Shown in pieces: positions 28,265 to 38,250 of a DNA stretch of 64,000 nt. This DNA is from Tritrichomonas musculus (taxonomy: Eukaryota > Parabasalia > Tritrichomonadida > Tritrichomonadidae). The position numbers were made by a program, and so were the translations under genes. The notes beneath the pieces are model-generated. The model did not search any database. It had not been told where the DNA came from and saw nothing but the letters and a program-made list of their open reading frames with translations. The stretch is from positions 1,674,001 to 1,738,000 of the forward strand of contig JAPFFF010000023.1 in the NCBI GenBank assembly GCA_039105265.1. The letters run 5' to 3'. Numbering within the stretch: the stretch's first letter is position 1; each line of letters opens with the position of its first letter.

Positions 28265-28777
28265 TTATACGAAAGTTTGATAAGATTGATGCTATAAAAA
28301 GAAAACAATTATTTACTATTGATTTTATAATATCAGATTTTTTCATTCAATAATTGAGAGAAATAATAAATCTTGATAAAATTAATATTGTGTATTTTAG
28401 TCAATTAAAATCTATTAAAGCACAATATGAGTTTTTTTTTAATATAAATTTGATTTTTTATCATTACTCTTATAACGATTAAATTAGATAGAAAATTTCT
28501 GAATATTGGTTTTTGTGAGCATGATCAATATTAGTTTTAATGATGATGAAAATAATTACTTTCTTTATTTTAGACATTTGGTAAAATGTAGAGAAAAAAT
28601 ATATTGAAAAAGTCAAATATTTGTATAGAATTTTTTCATCAATGTTTCCATTAATATCTTTTTATATAAATGTATTTCAATCAATTTTTTAGTTAAATTC
28701 TGTATATTTAAAGTTATTTAAATCTAATAAGTAGAAAAAAACAATTAATTGAAAAAATAAATTCAAATTATAATGAT
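28265..28777. other. AT-rich spacer
   Basis: Upstream side of the BEACH gene and 3' side of the macrodomain gene. Strongly AT-rich, no frame worth calling and no motif I can support. Confidence 0.5.
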
Positions 28778-29263
28778 TTACTCATTTCCTAAATAATATA
28801 CAAACAGAATTTCAATATCAACATCTTGAAATACGTCTAAAACTATATTCTTGACCTTATCCCACTCAAGCCTGTCAAGCCCAGATCCAATCTTTGGCAT
28901 AGCTATCTTGATTTTTTCATCTGAACTATCAATTAACTCTTTAACTAACTTTTTCATTTCTTCCAAAGAATTTGTTAAAGTTTTGTAAGTAGGCTTGTTG
29001 CTATATTTTTTTTTGGTGATTAAATTAAAAACGCCTTTTGTATCTTCAAATTTCGTTAAATCACACAAAGGATATTGATCACTCCAGATATTTGGAAGAA
29101 TATCTTTGTATTTTTCGAGAAGCAATTCTTTGAGATTATATCTATTTACAAATTCAGTAGCAATTCCTTTACTCATTTTGAAGTCAGATGAAATACATTG
29201 TGCTAAGTAGTGCGTTTTTTCATAATCAAACAAATTTCCTTCAACTTCTTTCCATTCCATCAA
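28778..29263 (-). CDS. Macrodomain ADP-ribosyl hydrolase (OARD1/TARG1-like)
   Basis: 161 residues forming a single small macrodomain. Landmarks: an EGNLFD start strand, YLAQCISSDFKMSKGIATEF (ADP-ribose pocket with a G-I-A turn), LITKKKYSNKPTYKTLTNSLEEMKK, and MPKIGSGLDRLEWDKVKNIVLDVF. TARG1-type enzymes use a Lys in the LITKK region and the Asp of GLDRLEW to remove ADP-ribose from Glu/Asp side chains; both are present here. The protein probably acts in the nucleus or cytosol on mono-ADP-ribosylated proteins or O-acetyl-ADP-ribose. The start could be either of the first two Met codons. Confidence 0.9.
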   Translation of the reverse strand: MMEWKEVEGNLFDYEKTHYLAQCISSDFKMSKGIATEFVNRYNLKELLLEKYKDILPNIWSDQYPLCDLTKFEDTKGVFNLITKKKYSNKPTYKTLTNSLEEMKKLVKELIDSSDEKIKIAMPKIGSGLDRLEWDKVKNIVLDVFQDVDIEILFVYYLGNE

Positions 29264-29728
29264 ATGAAAAAAAATAAATTCAAAAAATTAAGCGAGATCA
29301 CTTTTTGAATAATCACCATTTTTCTATAATATCTGTGAGCACATTTATATTTGTTTATTACAAATAGATTAAATAATATTTATAGCTTGTTTTTAAGTCA
29401 AAATGCAATATTTCAAAAAGATTTAAAAAAACACAATTATTTTATAAAAGCAAAATTTCTCATAGTTTTTATTTTATATCTATGAAAATCTTTAAAATCA
29501 AAGATATAAAATATAACTATTGTTAATTTGCTATTTTTGGAAACATTCAATAGAAATCATCCAAAATTTTTATTGAAAATGATCAATACGGATCAGAAGT
29601 TCATTGCATTTATTAAATTGATTGAAATTTTAATAAAATTATTTTATTTTGGTTGAAAAAGAATAATCAAAGATTTTTTCTAACATATTTTTTATATCAC
29701 ATTTCATTATTTTTCTTTTAATGAAATA
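29264..29728. other. AT-rich spacer with ACTTTTTGAA at 29300-29309
   Basis: The motif lies 36 bp from the macrodomain start but in the plus orientation, opposite to that gene. A reverse copy (TTCAAAAAG) lies at 29412-29420. Otherwise there is only AT-rich sequence up to the ankyrin gene. Confidence 0.4.
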
Positions 29729-31922
29729 ATGGATTCAGAAAAAGCGAAAGATGAAGTTATGTCATGTATTCGTTTACAAACACTTCTTTTTTCATTAGAT
29801 GAAGGACAATTGGAAATATTGCATGATTTCATTAAATCATCAATATTTATACATAAAAACGGACTCAAATCGCTTTCACACAATTTTTTACATCTCATTG
29901 ATTATAGACCGCAAAAGATACCAATTTTAATTGATTTTATTCAGAATCTTATTCAAACAAACCCAAAATTAAGCATAATTGAGATAATTTTCAATGAAAT
30001 AGTAAAAACACGACCAAATTGCTCACGTTTATTCTTCATACATCAGTGCATAGCTCGTAATCTTATCTCGGAGAATCAAATAATTCCATATATTAATTCA
30101 TTTGACTATTTTTCATGGTTTGCTCCAATTGTCGACCGTTTAAATCATCCACTTTTTGAATACTTTATTTCCAGAAAGGATGAAAACTTGTTTATTCCAA
30201 CCATTGAAGAGTTTAGAAAAGATAACTGGGACAAACACAAACTTTTTGCTTCCGCAGGTATGAATCATCATGAAGTTGCACGTTTAATTCGAATTGATGA
30301 CATTGAAAACCTTAAAAAAGTTCCACATTTGAATGTAAACATGAGGTTACCAATGTCACCATTTGAATCCATTGATATTCTTAATCATGGCTGCACTCCA
30401 CTTCATTATGCCACTTATTTTAATTCAATTGAATGCTGTAAAGAAATGATTGACAAAGGAGCGAGTCCTTATGCGACTGATTTCAATGGACAAAACTGCA
30501 TCAATTTTGCTGTTGCTGGTGAAAGCTTGACCATCTTGAATGAATTATTAAAATCTTCATCAAATGAGAGTGAAAGTTTATTCAAAAAGAATTTAACAAA
30601 TGCGATTCTTTGTTCTGCAATTTATCATCAAAACATTTTGAATAACCATTCAAATTTTGTGAGTATTTCGTCGTTGTTTTTGAATGCTGCAGCTTCAGAT
30701 AACTTGTCATTGATATTGAATTGTATTGAGAATAATGTTGACGTTAATTGCGCCAATCATTCTGGCGAGACAGCTTTGATAATCGCTGCTACAAACAATC
30801 ACAAAGAACTTGTCAATTTTTTATTGTCAACAAATTTAATTGACCCAACAAAATCTGACACTTTTGGCAGAAATGCTTTAATTTGTGCAATTGATAAAGA
30901 TAATCTTGACATTGTTAACATACTAATTGATGACGATAGAATTGATATAAATTCATCTGATATTTTTGAATTGAATTAATTGAAAGGAATTTCAAAAAAA
31001 AATTTCAAATGGGAATTCACCTATTCATTTTGCTTTGAGAACTAAGAACAGAGACATTGTAGAAATTTTATTAAATGATGAACAATTGAATCTAAATGCT
31101 ATAAACGCAATTGGCGAGTTCCCTTTGATGATGGCCATCAAAATGAATGATTTTGCCCTCCTTCAATCATTGCTGAAATTCAATGTGGATTTGAATCAGG
31201 CTGATAAAGAAGGCAACAGCTGCCTTTTGCATGCAATAAACAACGATCTGAACGAAGTTGCCTTATTTTTGATTTCTAAAAATGAAGTTGACATTAATAA
31301 AAGCAATGAATTAAACGGAACAACACCTTTAATGGCGGCTGCTAAGAAAAATTCAATCGTAATTTGTTCGGCCATTTATAATAGGAAAAATATTGATGTC
31401 TATGCGAAAGATGATGAAGGTATTTTATATATTTTGTTGTTTTATAATTCAGCATTCTTGGTTGCAGTTATGTTCAATTCATTTGAGGTTGTTAAGTCAT
31501 TAATTCAAAATTTTCAAATAGATTTGAATGAGAAAAATGACGACATTTTCAAAAAGTTTATTTTATGGAATTTTTTTTTTTTTTTTTTTTATGAAACAGC
31601 ATTATTTATTGCTTCATCTAAAGGATATATAAATATTGTTCAATTTCTGCTAAATTTTCAGATGACTGATATTAATGCATCAAATGGAAATAACGTGACT
31701 CCTTTAATGATAGCTTGTTTTCACAACGAGGAGGAAATAGTTAGGTTACTTTGCCAGGATGAAAGAATTAACGTTGATTTACTTGATATTTTATTTTTTG
31801 TTTCACTTATGACAATGTTTTTATTTTTTTTCGTTTATAAAAATACTGCAATGATTATCGCTGCTTCAAACGGATATAATTCTATCGTACAATTAATTGC
31901 AGAATTAAAGCTTCGAATTTGA
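29729..31922 (+). pseudogene. DUF3447-type ankyrin repeat gene interrupted by T/A-rich inserts
   Basis: The first part (29729-30979, 416 residues) has the helical N-terminal region seen in trichomonad ankyrin proteins and then ankyrin repeats (NHGCTPLHYATYFNSIECC; SGETALIIAATNNHKELVNFLL). It stops at 30977-30979, inside a spacer that breaks the frame. Repeats resume at about 31011 (GNSPIHFALRTKNRDIVEILL) and continue to 31922. Three more T-rich inserts, in frame and free of stops, sit at 31422-31445 (24 nt), 31545-31592 (48 nt) and 31788-31838 (51 nt). Each lies between the Asp/Gly ending one repeat and the (N/E)xTA or NSA opening the next. All four insert regions begin ATTTT. Unless these pieces are spliced, the gene is broken after residue 416. 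Canonical GT-AG signals are not convincing. Confidence 0.65.
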
Positions 31923-32126
31923 ATTTAAATCAGCATATAATAATATATATTAATATAGTAAAATTTGTATCTCAACATTTTTTTACGTTATTCTTTTAAT
32001 TCTGTCAACAAATAGAATCAAAAAAGAAAAACAATCAATTATTTGTTTTTATTGGCAGTAACTTGATATAACTATGAACTGACAAAATAAATACATAATA
32101 ATTAAATTTTATTTTAAAAAACAGAA

Positions 32127-32197
32127 GCATCGCTGGTCTAATGGTAGAATTTCACCTTGCCAAGGTGGGGGTCCGGGTCCGATTCCCGGGCGATGCA
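32127..32197 (+). tRNA. tRNA-Gly (anticodon GCC)
   Basis: A 71-nt cloverleaf. The 7-bp acceptor GCATCGC pairs with GCGATGC, the D-arm contains GGTCTAATGGTAGA, and the anticodon loop is TTGCCAA (GCC, Gly) on a 5-bp stem with one G-U. The T-arm is CCGGGTCCGATTCCCGG and the discriminator is A. There is no intron. It lies only 34 bp upstream of the kinase-Sel1 start codon. Confidence 0.97.
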
Positions 32198-32199
32198 AC

Positions 32200-32208
32200 T
32201 TTTTTTTT
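32200..32208 (+). terminator. Pol III T-run terminator of tRNA-Gly
   Basis: T9 begins 3 nt after the discriminator base. Confidence 0.85.
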
Positions 32209-32231
32209 AATTCTTAGTTGATCAATTATTT

Positions 32232-35200
32232 ATGGAACAAAAATGCGAGCTCAATGAGTCAGCTAAGTATCATGGAAATGATATTTTTTTGAATGATTGC
32301 TTATTTGCAAACCTGTTCAATATCAACTATTTTTTAATTTTAAATGATAAAGAATGTGATATAAAATCAAAACTATTATTTGAGATGTACATAAGCCTAC
32401 AACAAAGTTCTAATAATTTTGCATTTTATTGTTTTGAAAAATTATTCAAACCAAAAGAAAAAAATCATATTAATTCAAACAATACTGAAAAAATCAATAA
32501 AGAGTTCTTTCTTCTTTGTTTTGAAAACAATTGCTATATTTTTGATATGAGCAATCCTAATTTCAGAAAAAATGTTTTATTTCTACTTAAAATACATAAA
32601 GATTTATTATTAATTGGCAGTCGAAAAAAAGATGTTTCTCGATTTATGGAATATTTTGAAATGGAAAATGGAATACCACGAAATATAAATGATGAAAATG
32701 ATGATAATAAAATAATTATAATTTGTGAAAATGAGTTACTCAATGAAATTGAAATAGAAATCGATTCAATAATGAATTCTTCATTAGTTGTTGGTATTAA
32801 AAAACAACTACAAAACCAAAATCAAACCAAATTTGATTTCATTAAATTTATTTCATTCCGAATTATAATGACATATTCAATTCGAAGATTTTACTTTCCT
32901 ATAAGTTCATTTTCTGATTCTTCATTTTTTGGGAACGAGAAAGATTTTTACGAAAGAACAAAAAACAATTACAAAAATGTTTCAAACATGAATGACAAAT
33001 ATAAACCACAAGAAAATCAAGAAATGCAAAAAATGGAAAATAAAGACTTTATAATTCTTAGGACAATAAGTAAAGGTTCATTTGCATACATTTCTTTGGC
33101 ATTTCACATTCATCTTGAAAAGTTATTTGTCATGAAAAATTTTTTCGATCAAAATCAATATGAAAAAGAAAAAGAAAATTACTCAAGACTTAAATTTTAC
33201 CACCCAAATGTTATTAAATGCTATGGATATACAAAAAACAGTTTAATTATCGAATTTATGTGTAATGGAACACTTCAAAATTTTTTAGAAATGAAATCAA
33301 AATCAAAAAAAGATTCTTTTTTTATTCATTGGGTTTCACCAGTTGTTTTATATTCATCAACACAATATTTTCATGATTTTAGATTCGAATTCTTTGATAA
33401 TCAAGCTAACAAAATGAAAATTATAATTGAAATTTTTTTTGGCTTATCTTATTTACATTTAAATGACATGATTTATTGCGATTTTAAACCAGACAATATT
33501 TTCATCGATCATAATTTTTTAATTCATTTTGGCGATTTTGATTTATCTTGTCGAAATGAATTCTTAGCTTCAAAATCTAAAAAACTAAAAGATATTGGAA
33601 CAAATGAATATTTTTCACCTGACATTTTAATTGATGATGATTGTGATTATACATACAATTCAGACATTTTTCAAGTTGGATTGATAATATATGCTGTTTG
33701 TACTGGACGAAACCTTTTTGAGAATATAAACATAACGGAAAATATTGATCAAATGCATAAGATAATAAAAACAAGCCCGATTAAATTCACATATGGCCCA
33801 TTTTGCTCATTTTATTACAAATGCTTAAAATTGAATAGAATAAATAGAATTCCATTATTCAAAATAATCAATGAGTTATCAGAATTTCACCAATTTTTTC
33901 AAAAATTAAATCAAGAATCTGCATGTAATTATTATTATACTGATATTACTCAAGAGATTTATTTCCTCAAACAGATTTACTATGAAATACTGCTCGGATT
34001 TATCCATTTATTTTATAATGAAATCAACAAAGGCGATTTCAATTTAAAAAATTTAAGCCAGTTATTCTATGCTTTCATCATTTTATTTCAGACAAATGAA
34101 TTAAAAAACATTTTAAAGGATACATCTAATGAAATTCGAGTAATTACCATTTTTATTGAAAACTTATTTTCAAATATTCAACAATTCGAAACAAATGAAA
34201 ATTATAATTACGACCAAATTAAAGCAACAAAATATTCTCAGCTTCCAATATTATATTTGATTTATTCCAATAAAAATTTTATTTTTTTTGATTATAAAAA
34301 AGCTGCATATTATTTACAATTAGGTGCTCAGCATGAAAATATTTTATCTCAGTATTTACTAGCTTTAAAATATTTCGATGGAGATGAATACTTTTCAAAA
34401 GACATTAGCAAATCAATCCTTTATTTCACTCTAGCTGCTGATGCAGGAAACGAGAACGCACAATATTATTTAGGAGAAATTTACTCATCATTGTATCAAT
34501 CTCCTCAAAAAATCCAAATTCCTCAGCTAGAAATTGATACAAATAATAAGTTTTTTTTTGGAAATCAAGCAATAAAATATTATAAACTTGGAAAGAAGCA
34601 AAATAATTCACAATCTTTGTTTGGATTAGCAGTTATTTATTTTAACGGAGAATGTAATCTTCAAGCAAACAGAAAGAAAGCTATCCATTATTTAATGATG
34701 GCTAAACAACAATTTCATCATCTTTCTATAACATATTTTTTAAAGCTCTATTCATCAAATCTGATTTATTATGATCCATTAAAATTCGAAAAAGAAACTA
34801 CCTTTCTAGCTGAATCATTTAATGATGTTGATGCACAACTTACTCTTGGATCATTTTACTTGCAGAAAAACAGAAATATTGAATTGTCAAAGAAATTTTT
34901 CAAATTAGCATCTAATCAAAATATTGGAATTGCTTATTTATCACTTGGAAACATTTATTTAGATGAAGCAAAAAAATGCAAATCAAACGATCTTATTAAA
35001 AAAGCATTTTTTAATTTCCAGCAAGCAGCAAACTTAAATGATCCCCCTGCATTATATTATGTTGGCTGTAGATACTATCTAGGCGACCTACAATTCGTTA
35101 AAAAAGATCAAACCAAAGCCTTAACATATCTCCAAAAGGCATCATCTATGAATTTGTCAAAAGCTCAATTAATCCTTGGCTACATATATTTCAGAGGAAG

Positions 35201-36035
35201 TCGACCAAATATACAGGCAAATATTTCAAAATCGCTTTATTACTTTCTATGTGCTGCTGAAAACAAGAACCACCGCGAGAAAAGGGCCATGAACATTCTC
35301 GGCCTATTTCACCTTGAAGGTCAAATCGTCAAACATGATATTCAAAAAGCCATTTACTACTTTATGAATGGCAAAAATTTAGAAAGTGACATTTCAACGC
35401 ACCAGCTTGGCTTTCTTCATGAAGTTGGCGAGAGGAGACTGAAAGACATGATTTTTATAGGAAGAATTCATTTTTATAACCCATTCAATATTTATTCTCT
35501 CAATTTTAGTTACGTTAAAAATTTAGATACAAACTTTTTGAATGAGTTTGATGTAAGCTATTTAAAAAGTTATCCTTTAAGGGCAATTCAGTATTACAAA
35601 GAAAGCATGTCGCCTCCGTCGATGTACAATTTGGCCGCAATTTATTTTAGCGGTTATTATGTCAAAAAAGACGTTTATTTTGCAATTGAATTGCTTCAGA
35701 AATGCGCAAATTATTTGAACTTCGCTTCTTATTTCCTATTCTTGCTATTCTTGAATGGAGAAGAAAATTTAATACAAATTGATGTAAATAAGGCAAAATA
35801 TTATTTAGAAAGGTCAAATATTTCACCACTCAATCAAAATTTGACAATTGAGGTTTTGAAGAATTCCAGATATTTTTATCAAGTTAACTACAATGTCGAT
35901 GTTTTTAGGAAGAAAGACAAACCAAAAAATATTGACTTGAACTTTTACAATGGACTTCTTCATCCTAAATTTGATGATGAAATAGAGTATGATATTGAAT
36001 ACTACGAAAAATTAATCTATGACAAAAAAAAATGA
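32232..36035 (+). CDS. TKL protein kinase with Sel1-like repeats
   Basis: 1267 residues. The N-terminal 260 are a helical region common to trichomonad kinase families. The kinase domain is about 272-560, with glycine loop ISKGSFAYIS, VAIK-type Lys in FVMKNF, catalytic loop YCDFKPDN (HRD Arg changed to Cys, Asp, Lys and Asn kept) and GDFD in place of DFG. Between FLEMKSK and the helix NQANKMKIIIEIFFGLSYLH there is an unusual insert of about 25 residues. About 687-1190 contain Sel1 repeats (AAYYLQLGAQHENILSQYLLALKYFDGDE; KALTYLQKASSMNLSKAQLILGYIYFRGS). A 43-residue insert (about 1075-1118) interrupts one repeat. The key ionic residues remain, so activity is possible. Sel1 repeats usually hold partner proteins. 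Confidence 0.88.
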   Translation: MEQKCELNESAKYHGNDIFLNDCLFANLFNINYFLILNDKECDIKSKLLFEMYISLQQSSNNFAFYCFEKLFKPKEKNHINSNNTEKINKEFFLLCFENNCYIFDMSNPNFRKNVLFLLKIHKDLLLIGSRKKDVSRFMEYFEMENGIPRNINDENDDNKIIIICENELLNEIEIEIDSIMNSSLVVGIKKQLQNQNQTKFDFIKFISFRIIMTYSIRRFYFPISSFSDSSFFGNEKDFYERTKNNYKNVSNMNDKYKPQENQEMQKMENKDFIILRTISKGSFAYISLAFHIHLEKLFVMKNFFDQNQYEKEKENYSRLKFYHPNVIKCYGYTKNSLIIEFMCNGTLQNFLEMKSKSKKDSFFIHWVSPVVLYSSTQYFHDFRFEFFDNQANKMKIIIEIFFGLSYLHLNDMIYCDFKPDNIFIDHNFLIHFGDFDLSCRNEFLASKSKKLKDIGTNEYFSPDILIDDDCDYTYNSDIFQVGLIIYAVCTGRNLFENINITENIDQMHKIIKTSPIKFTYGPFCSFYYKCLKLNRINRIPLFKIINELSEFHQFFQKLNQESACNYYYTDITQEIYFLKQIYYEILLGFIHLFYNEINKGDFNLKNLSQLFYAFIILFQTNELKNILKDTSNEIRVITIFIENLFSNIQQFETNENYNYDQIKATKYSQLPILYLIYSNKNFIFFDYKKAAYYLQLGAQHENILSQYLLALKYFDGDEYFSKDISKSILYFTLAADAGNENAQYYLGEIYSSLYQSPQKIQIPQLEIDTNNKFFFGNQAIKYYKLGKKQNNSQSLFGLAVIYFNGECNLQANRKKAIHYLMMAKQQFHHLSITYFLKLYSSNLIYYDPLKFEKETTFLAESFNDVDAQLTLGSFYLQKNRNIELSKKFFKLASNQNIGIAYLSLGNIYLDEAKKCKSNDLIKKAFFNFQQAANLNDPPALYYVGCRYYLGDLQFVKKDQTKALTYLQKASSMNLSKAQLILGYIYFRGSRPNIQANISKSLYYFLCAAENKNHREKRAMNILGLFHLEGQIVKHDIQKAIYYFMNGKNLESDISTHQLGFLHEVGERRLKDMIFIGRIHFYNPFNIYSLNFSYVKNLDTNFLNEFDVSYLKSYPLRAIQYYKESMSPPSMYNLAAIYFSGYYVKKDVYFAIELLQKCANYLNFASYFLFLLFLNGEENLIQIDVNKAKYYLERSNISPLNQNLTIEVLKNSRYFYQVNYNVDVFRKKDKPKNIDLNFYNGLLHPKFDDEIEYDIEYYEKLIYDKKK

Positions 36036-36311
36036 TTAATAGACTATAAAATGAAATTCAATTAACTAGAGATATTTCATTTAATTGAATTTAATTGTAT
36101 TATGATTTTTTTTCTATGATTGTTACATACGAAATAATTCTATCATCAACAGAAACTTCAAAATATAAGCTAAGTTTTCTATTGAAATTCTATTTTGTTT
36201 GAGATTGCAGGCTTCTATTAGTTTCAAGAAGATTATGAAATTATATCTTGTTTGAGATTCTATTGAAATGCGGTACCACCATTTATTTAAATAATAAAAA
36301 ACATAAAGGTC

Positions 36312-36334
36312 TTTTTTTTTTTTTTTTTTTTTTT
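36312..36334. repeat. T23 tract just beyond the PDK1 stop
   Basis: In the PDK1 sense this is a genomic A23 tract starting about 41 nt after the stop codon, where a poly(A) tail would be expected on the mRNA. Confidence 0.9.
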
Positions 36335-36375
36335 ACTTTTTTAAAGTTGTTTCAATTTTTTTGAAAGATATGATC

Positions 36376-38250
36376 TTATAGGTCTTGTAATGCTTCTTTA
36401 ATAAATTCATCCCATTCTTTTCTTTCTTTTTCAGAGGCATATACAGTGAGGGTTTTATTGTCATTACTGAAAGTTAGAGTTCCTTTCGAATTATCAATAT
36501 TGATCTTCAAGCTGGATGTGAGAGGGACTTCATCGTAAATAGGACCAGTCTTTAGTTTACCCTCTCGATCACTTTTATCGGTTTCAATGGGTGCAGAAGC
36601 ATCTGTAGCGAAGATTCTAAGTTTATTCGTCAAAACAACATTGACGTCCATCAACTCAGAACCGTTTTCGGGCTTTTTTTCGAATTTTCCAGGTCCTTGA
36701 CGGACTACTTGCTCAAAAGTATTGTAAGGATCTTCTTCCATTTCTTCTTCTTTTTTCATTTTTTCTATGAATGCCTCTCTTCTTTTAACTGCTGGTTCAA
36801 AGGATTCAAAAGGAGGTGGAACTACAAGCGATATTTTGGACCAATCAATGCCTTTGAAAAATGGATGCTCTCTGATATCTTCATAATTTGAGTCATAAGT
36901 GTCATGGCCAAGCCTCTTCTCAGGGTCAGTAATCAGAATTTTTTCTATGAGGTCTCGAGCATCGCTTGGAACAAAATCGGGGATAGAAAAATCGTTTTCT
37001 TGAATCCTTCGAAAAGTAACAAATCGAGAGTCAGTGTGAAATGGAGCTTCACCTACAAAAAGGGTATATACAAGACAACCAAAAGCCCAAATGTCAGACA
37101 TTGGACCAACCATATTTGACTTAAGCATTTCTGGTGATACATAATCGCCACTGCCTACAAACGAACTATGTGAAAAGCGAAAATTATCTTTACTAACATA
37201 ATTTACATTTGAACTTTTATTACTACTCGGTGGCTTGTGATGAATATGATCACTTGATGATTGATCAGCTTTTGATTCAAATATGCCTTTTGGAATATTT
37301 TTGGCTGTAGATATGTAATCAGATTTAATAGCTTTCTTTAACCGTGGTTCAGGCTTTGGTATTTGATCTTTCGTCATTGGATTACGGCTTGAATTTGTCG
37401 TGAATTTATTTAATGCATTAAGTAAATTATCAGGCTTTGGCAACGTTGGTGCTAATTCAAAAATTTTTGCGGTTCCAAAATCGGTAATTTTAACACGATT
37501 CTCTGAATCCAGTAGAATATTTTCGGGTTTTAAATCGCGGTGGAGAACCCTTCGGTGATGCATGTGGCCAATTGCTGATAGAACTTGGGCTAGTATAATT
37601 TTATTATTTTCAGGTGAAAGAGCGACATGCTTTTTGAGAACTTTGGATAAATCACCATTGCTTGCTAATTCAACGACGTAGTACAAATAAAGTTTATCTT
37701 GAAATGTAAGCTTTAAGCGGATGATATTTGGATGATTAAGTCGATTCATGGCATCACGTTCGATTTTGACAAAATCAATTTTTTTTTCTTTCATTATATG
37801 AGATTTTTTAATGATTTTCATAGCATAATATTCTTTATCTTGAAACATTTCTTTAAATTTTACAATATAAACGTCACCATATGAGCCATGACCAAGGCGT
37901 TTACCAAAATCAAAATCTAATCGGTTCATTCTTTTTGTTTCCGAACCAATTAATTTTGGGTTATTGAGGTCACCTACTTGGGTTGACACACTTTGACTAT
38001 GAACTATGCCATAGCTTCCATAAGTACTGATACCTTGATCTCTTTTATTTTCATTTTCTTTGGTTTCTTTATTTTGTATATTACTTTGAAAATTGGCAGT
38101 TGAAGGATAACGAACTATTCCATCAACTAAGTTAAAAGATGCGTCAGATGATTCTGAAGAAGATGATTGTGAAGATGAGGAGGTCGAACATAAAGTTGGA
38201 TAACTTTGATCAAGCGGAGGTTTTGAAGATTCATCAGAGGATTCTTCCAT
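36376..38250 (-). CDS. PDPK1: 3-phosphoinositide-dependent protein kinase 1 (PDK1-like AGC kinase)
   Basis: 624 residues. The kinase domain is about 113-475: HGSYGDVY loop, Lys145 in [17 protein letters not shown] at 237-244 and DFG at 257-259. The PDK1-type activation segment SFVGSGDYVSPEML has its T-loop Ser at about 363. Between DFG and that segment sits a Ser/Lys/Pro-rich insert of about 100 residues, far longer than in animal PDK1. The C-terminus (about 540-624, VLTNKLRIF...NKTLTVYASEKERKEWDEFIKEAL) fits a PH domain. The N-terminal 100 residues are Ser-rich and probably disordered. PDK1 phosphorylates the activation loop of other AGC kinases after recruitment by PIP3. Confidence 0.88.
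   Translation of the reverse strand: MEESSDESSKPPLDQSYPTLCSTSSSSQSSSSESSDASFNLVDGIVRYPSTANFQSNIQNKETKENENKRDQGISTYGSYGIVHSQSVSTQVGDLNNPKLIGSETKRMNRLDFDFGKRLGHGSYGDVYIVKFKEMFQDKEYYAMKIIKKSHIMKEKKIDFVKIERDAMNRLNHPNIIRLKLTFQDKLYLYYVVELASNGDLSKVLKKHVALSPENNKIILAQVLSAIGHMHHRRVLHRDLKPENILLDSENRVKITDFGTAKIFELAPTLPKPDNLLNALNKFTTNSSRNPMTKDQIPKPEPRLKKAIKSDYISTAKNIPKGIFESKADQSSSDHIHHKPPSSNKSSNVNYVSKDNFRFSHSSFVGSGDYVSPEMLKSNMVGPMSDIWAFGCLVYTLFVGEAPFHTDSRFVTFRRIQENDFSIPDFVPSDARDLIEKILITDPEKRLGHDTYDSNYEDIREHPFFKGIDWSKISLVVPPPFESFEPAVKRREAFIEKMKKEEEMEEDPYNTFEQVVRQGPGKFEKKPENGSELMDVNVVLTNKLRIFATDASAPIETDKSDREGKLKTGPIYDEVPLTSSLKINIDNSKGTLTFSNDNKTLTVYASEKERKEWDEFIKEALQDL

Noticed and set aside
31421..31454. 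33-nt GT...AG intron in the ankyrin gene
   Set aside because: It starts GTATTTT and ends TTCAG but lacks the ACTAAC-type branch context known from trichomonad introns, and the AG falls in the conserved Ser-Ala codons of the repeat. The other three inserts show no matching GT-AG ends.
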